Assembly (NCBI GenBank): GCA_029250565.1
Contig: JAQXFA010000039.1
Span: 1-6,389, forward strand
Direction of reading: 5' to 3'
DNA from: Candidatus Thalassarchaeaceae archaeon
GTDB lineage: Archaea; Thermoplasmatota; Poseidoniia; Poseidoniales; Thalassarchaeaceae
DNA length: 6,389 nucleotides
The translations under genes and the position numbers were made by a program. A model generated the notes under the pieces. It was not told where the DNA came from. It saw nothing but the letters and a program-made list of their open reading frames with translations, and did not search any database. Shown piece after piece: positions 4,747 to 6,389 of the stretch; position 1 is the first letter of the stretch, and the number at the start of each line of letters is the position of its first letter.

Positions 4747-5982
4747 ATGGGTGACTCTTCAACAGCCGGCGGCGCCTCTTCAGGTGACTCTAATCCTGAT
4801 GTTGGTCCCCCATTATTCACAGCCACACAGAGTGATGATGGAATCTGGAGGGACTCGAAAGGAATCGCACTACCAGTTTCAGCAAGTGACTTAGAACGGC
4901 ATGCTTACTGCCCACTCTCATGGAAGTTAGCTCGCTCAGGCGTAAAAGGTTCAGGCGATGCTATTGAACTTGGTAAACAACGCCACACAGAAATTGAACA
5001 AGCGATGAAAAAATACCAGAGCCATGATTTGAAAGCGAGAAGAGAGATGATCATCTGGACGTGGTGGTTCGCAATTGTGGTTGCTTTAACCCTTGATACG
5101 GCTGCATTTTTCTTCGTAGAAGAGGGAGTGATTGCTGATAGCGACTTTGGCCTTTTTGCCCGTTATCTCGCCCTTCTAGCATTAGTTTGGTTAATCTTAG
5201 CAATACTTCTATTACTCCTCCCATGGAGAAAATACCTTGGGACACCTTTTGGTTTGGCTCAACCACCAACACCCTCTGAATTTGATATTGTTGACCTTGA
5301 ACTCTATCAATTTGAGAAAGGTGAATCGAAAACTAGTGGTTGGTGGGCTGGAGGTAAAGTTGAGTTCACAATCCTACTTGGAAGCATGACTATTGCCCTA
5401 CACGGATTAGCACTGTTTGAGGCGCAACAACGCTCAATAGCAACTTTTGTCCTATTAGTAGCTACACTAGGCTGGACTCTTATCGCATCTTGGCAACTTC
5501 ACAAGGGGTTACTCGCAAATACTCTTGTTGAAGAAAAAGGCAAGGAACTTGGAATTGATAGTGGTTCTGTACTAGCCTACAATGATGATTCCACTTCTTC
5601 TGATCTTCTCAAAGACGATACTACAGGTATTAGAGGACGACCGGATCAAATCATCATCTTCGAAAATGAGGTTGTGCCAGTAGAACAAAAAACAGGTAAA
5701 ATTCCTACACAACCACACTTTAGCCACAAAATACAGTTGTACGCTTATCTTCATCTTGTATCAAAGATAACCAATAATCAACTCAGATACGGCATACTCC
5801 GTTACGGCGATGATGCAATTCACAAAATTAGTTGGGGAGAGGGTGAAAGTAAAGTCCTAATGAAAAATCTGACAGAAATTCAGAGATTAATGGTTGAAGG
5901 TGGCGCTAAAAGAGACCACGATAGACCAGGAAAGTGCCGAAATTGCTCTCGTAGGCATCGCTGTCCAGAAGCACTTGACTAA
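4747..5982 (+). CDS. Cas4/RecB-like PD-(D/E)XK nuclease with four membrane helices inserted
   Basis: A 411-residue protein with a split nuclease domain. N-terminal part: SASDLERHAYCPLSWKL with Cys55, then GKQRH with His80 (RecB motif I). Four hydrophobic helices follow at about 101-124, 138-160, 205-225 and 231-251. The domain then resumes: GIRGRPD with Asp300, VVPVEQKTGK with Glu313 and Lys315, KIQLYAYL with Gln330 and Tyr334, and a C-terminal CRNCSRRHRC (Cys397, Cys400, Cys406). Cys55 plus these three would ligate a 4Fe-4S cluster as in Cas4 and AddB. Cas4-type enzymes are metal-dependent single-strand DNA exonucleases; activity here is inferred. Positive residues flank helix 1 and helix 2 (KARRE, PWRKY), so the nuclease should face the cytoplasm. 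Normal Cas4 has about 170-220 residues and no membrane helices. A Ser/Gly-rich disordered N-terminus (1-20) precedes. ATG at 4747 is preferred over TTG at 4744. No cas1, cas2 or array is nearby. Confidence 0.8.
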   Translation: MGDSSTAGGASSGDSNPDVGPPLFTATQSDDGIWRDSKGIALPVSASDLERHAYCPLSWKLARSGVKGSGDAIELGKQRHTEIEQAMKKYQSHDLKARREMIIWTWWFAIVVALTLDTAAFFFVEEGVIADSDFGLFARYLALLALVWLILAILLLLLPWRKYLGTPFGLAQPPTPSEFDIVDLELYQFEKGESKTSGWWAGGKVEFTILLGSMTIALHGLALFEAQQRSIATFVLLVATLGWTLIASWQLHKGLLANTLVEEKGKELGIDSGSVLAYNDDSTSSDLLKDDTTGIRGRPDQIIIFENEVVPVEQKTGKIPTQPHFSHKIQLYAYLHLVSKITNNQLRYGILRYGDDAIHKISWGEGESKVLMKNLTEIQRLMVEGGAKRDHDRPGKCRNCSRRHRCPEALD

Positions 5983-6389
5983 ACGGGGATGCATTCGTCA
6001 GGGTCTGCACGCTCAGGGAATTCAATGCAAGGGCGGATGACTGAAACCGAGACTTCAAACTCATCGTGGAGGGAAATTTGGTCAATTAGAGTATCGAAGC
6101 CATATCCTTGAGCATCAACTTCTAACTCCCACACACCCAACTCAAACGGAGGGGAAAATCTCTGTAACGGTGGGTAACGGTCTGTTGTAGCGTTCTCTTC
6201 CCAGTACGGAGAGTCGGTATTTTTGTTAGCACCAGGCTCCCACAACATTGCGTGCACATATCTCACTGTGCTAGTTAGATTACTAGTCTCAACACCGGCG
6301 ATTTCGCTGAAATCCATCTGCACGCGGAAGAATACCTGTATTTCTTTGACTTCAGAGTCAATACGAATTTGATGGGGTTGCGGATGGAA
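5979..6389 (-). CDS. C-terminal part of an unrecognised protein, cut by the right edge
   Basis: The frame is open from the last base of the window to a TAG at 5981-5979, giving 136 residues with the true start outside. The GTG at 6323 that could be read as a start is probably internal, because the upstream codons continue a similar pattern of alternating hydrophobic residues (IRIDSEVKEIQVFFRVQMDF). The visible part suggests beta strands: VRYVHAMLWEP, then a loop rich in Asn, Asp and Pro (ANKNTDSPYWEEN), then FELGVWELEVDAQGYG and FEVSVSVIRPCIEF. Two cysteines lie near the end. No membrane helix or catalytic motif is seen. I do not recognise the family. Its stop overlaps the stop of the convergent nuclease gene by two bases. 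Confidence 0.6.
   Translation of the reverse strand, partial: FHPQPHQIRIDSEVKEIQVFFRVQMDFSEIAGVETSNLTSTVRYVHAMLWEPGANKNTDSPYWEENATTDRYPPLQRFSPPFELGVWELEVDAQGYGFDTLIDQISLHDEFEVSVSVIRPCIEFPERADPDECIPV

Noticed and set aside
4747..5982. Assignment of the nuclease as a CRISPR adaptation protein (cas4 in an active locus).
   Set aside because: No cas1, cas2, effector gene or repeat-spacer array is present in the window, and the membrane insertion is unlike adaptation-type Cas4.

Overview
The window looks like chromosomal DNA from an uncultured archaeon, most likely a marine Euryarchaeota-type lineage (Poseidoniales / Marine Group II or a relative). The clearest support is an archaeal-type ribosomal protein uS2 (HIGTQ N-terminus, TDPQAD and ICDTNN motifs, short archaeal/eukaryotic length). 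Small winged-helix regulators, moderately AT-leaning DNA and mostly weak or absent Shine-Dalgarno sequences in front of the long genes also fit. The exact lineage is inference.

Layout. Positions 1-536 hold no long gene. There is a possible C-terminal tail of a + strand gene entering from the left edge (1-150), an imperfect hairpin just after its stop (160-190), and a credible 43-48 residue ORF on the - strand (272-403/418), followed after one base by a tiny ORF (193-270). From 537 to 2918 three + strand genes follow one another, all encoding winged-helix proteins: an HxlR-type regulator, a regulator with an N-terminal membrane anchor and two winged-helix domains, and a 360-residue protein with two probable helix-turn-helix regions. 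A symmetric GAATTA/TAATTC/GAATTA cluster lies between the second and third.

From 2935 to 3930 on the - strand is a complete tRNA-dihydrouridine synthase, convergent with the third regulator and divergent from the uS2 gene (4008-4646). The 100-bp gap after uS2 contains two striking inverted repeats: one of 8-bp arms overlapping the uS2 stop codon, and a perfect 14-bp palindrome. The gap leads into a 411-residue Cas4/RecB-family PD-(D/E)XK protein (4747-5982) with all expected nuclease and iron-sulfur residues but four transmembrane helices inserted inside the nuclease fold. A - strand gene of unknown function, truncated by the right edge, ends with its stop codon interleaved with that of the nuclease.

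How they work together. Dus and uS2 are translation housekeeping genes. The three regulators form a possible small regulatory module, one part of which may sense at the membrane. The most unusual item is the membrane-embedded Cas4-like nuclease, which has no cas1, cas2 or CRISPR array nearby in the window and so is probably a stand-alone nuclease acting at the cell membrane. No tRNA, rRNA, insertion sequence or CRISPR array was found.
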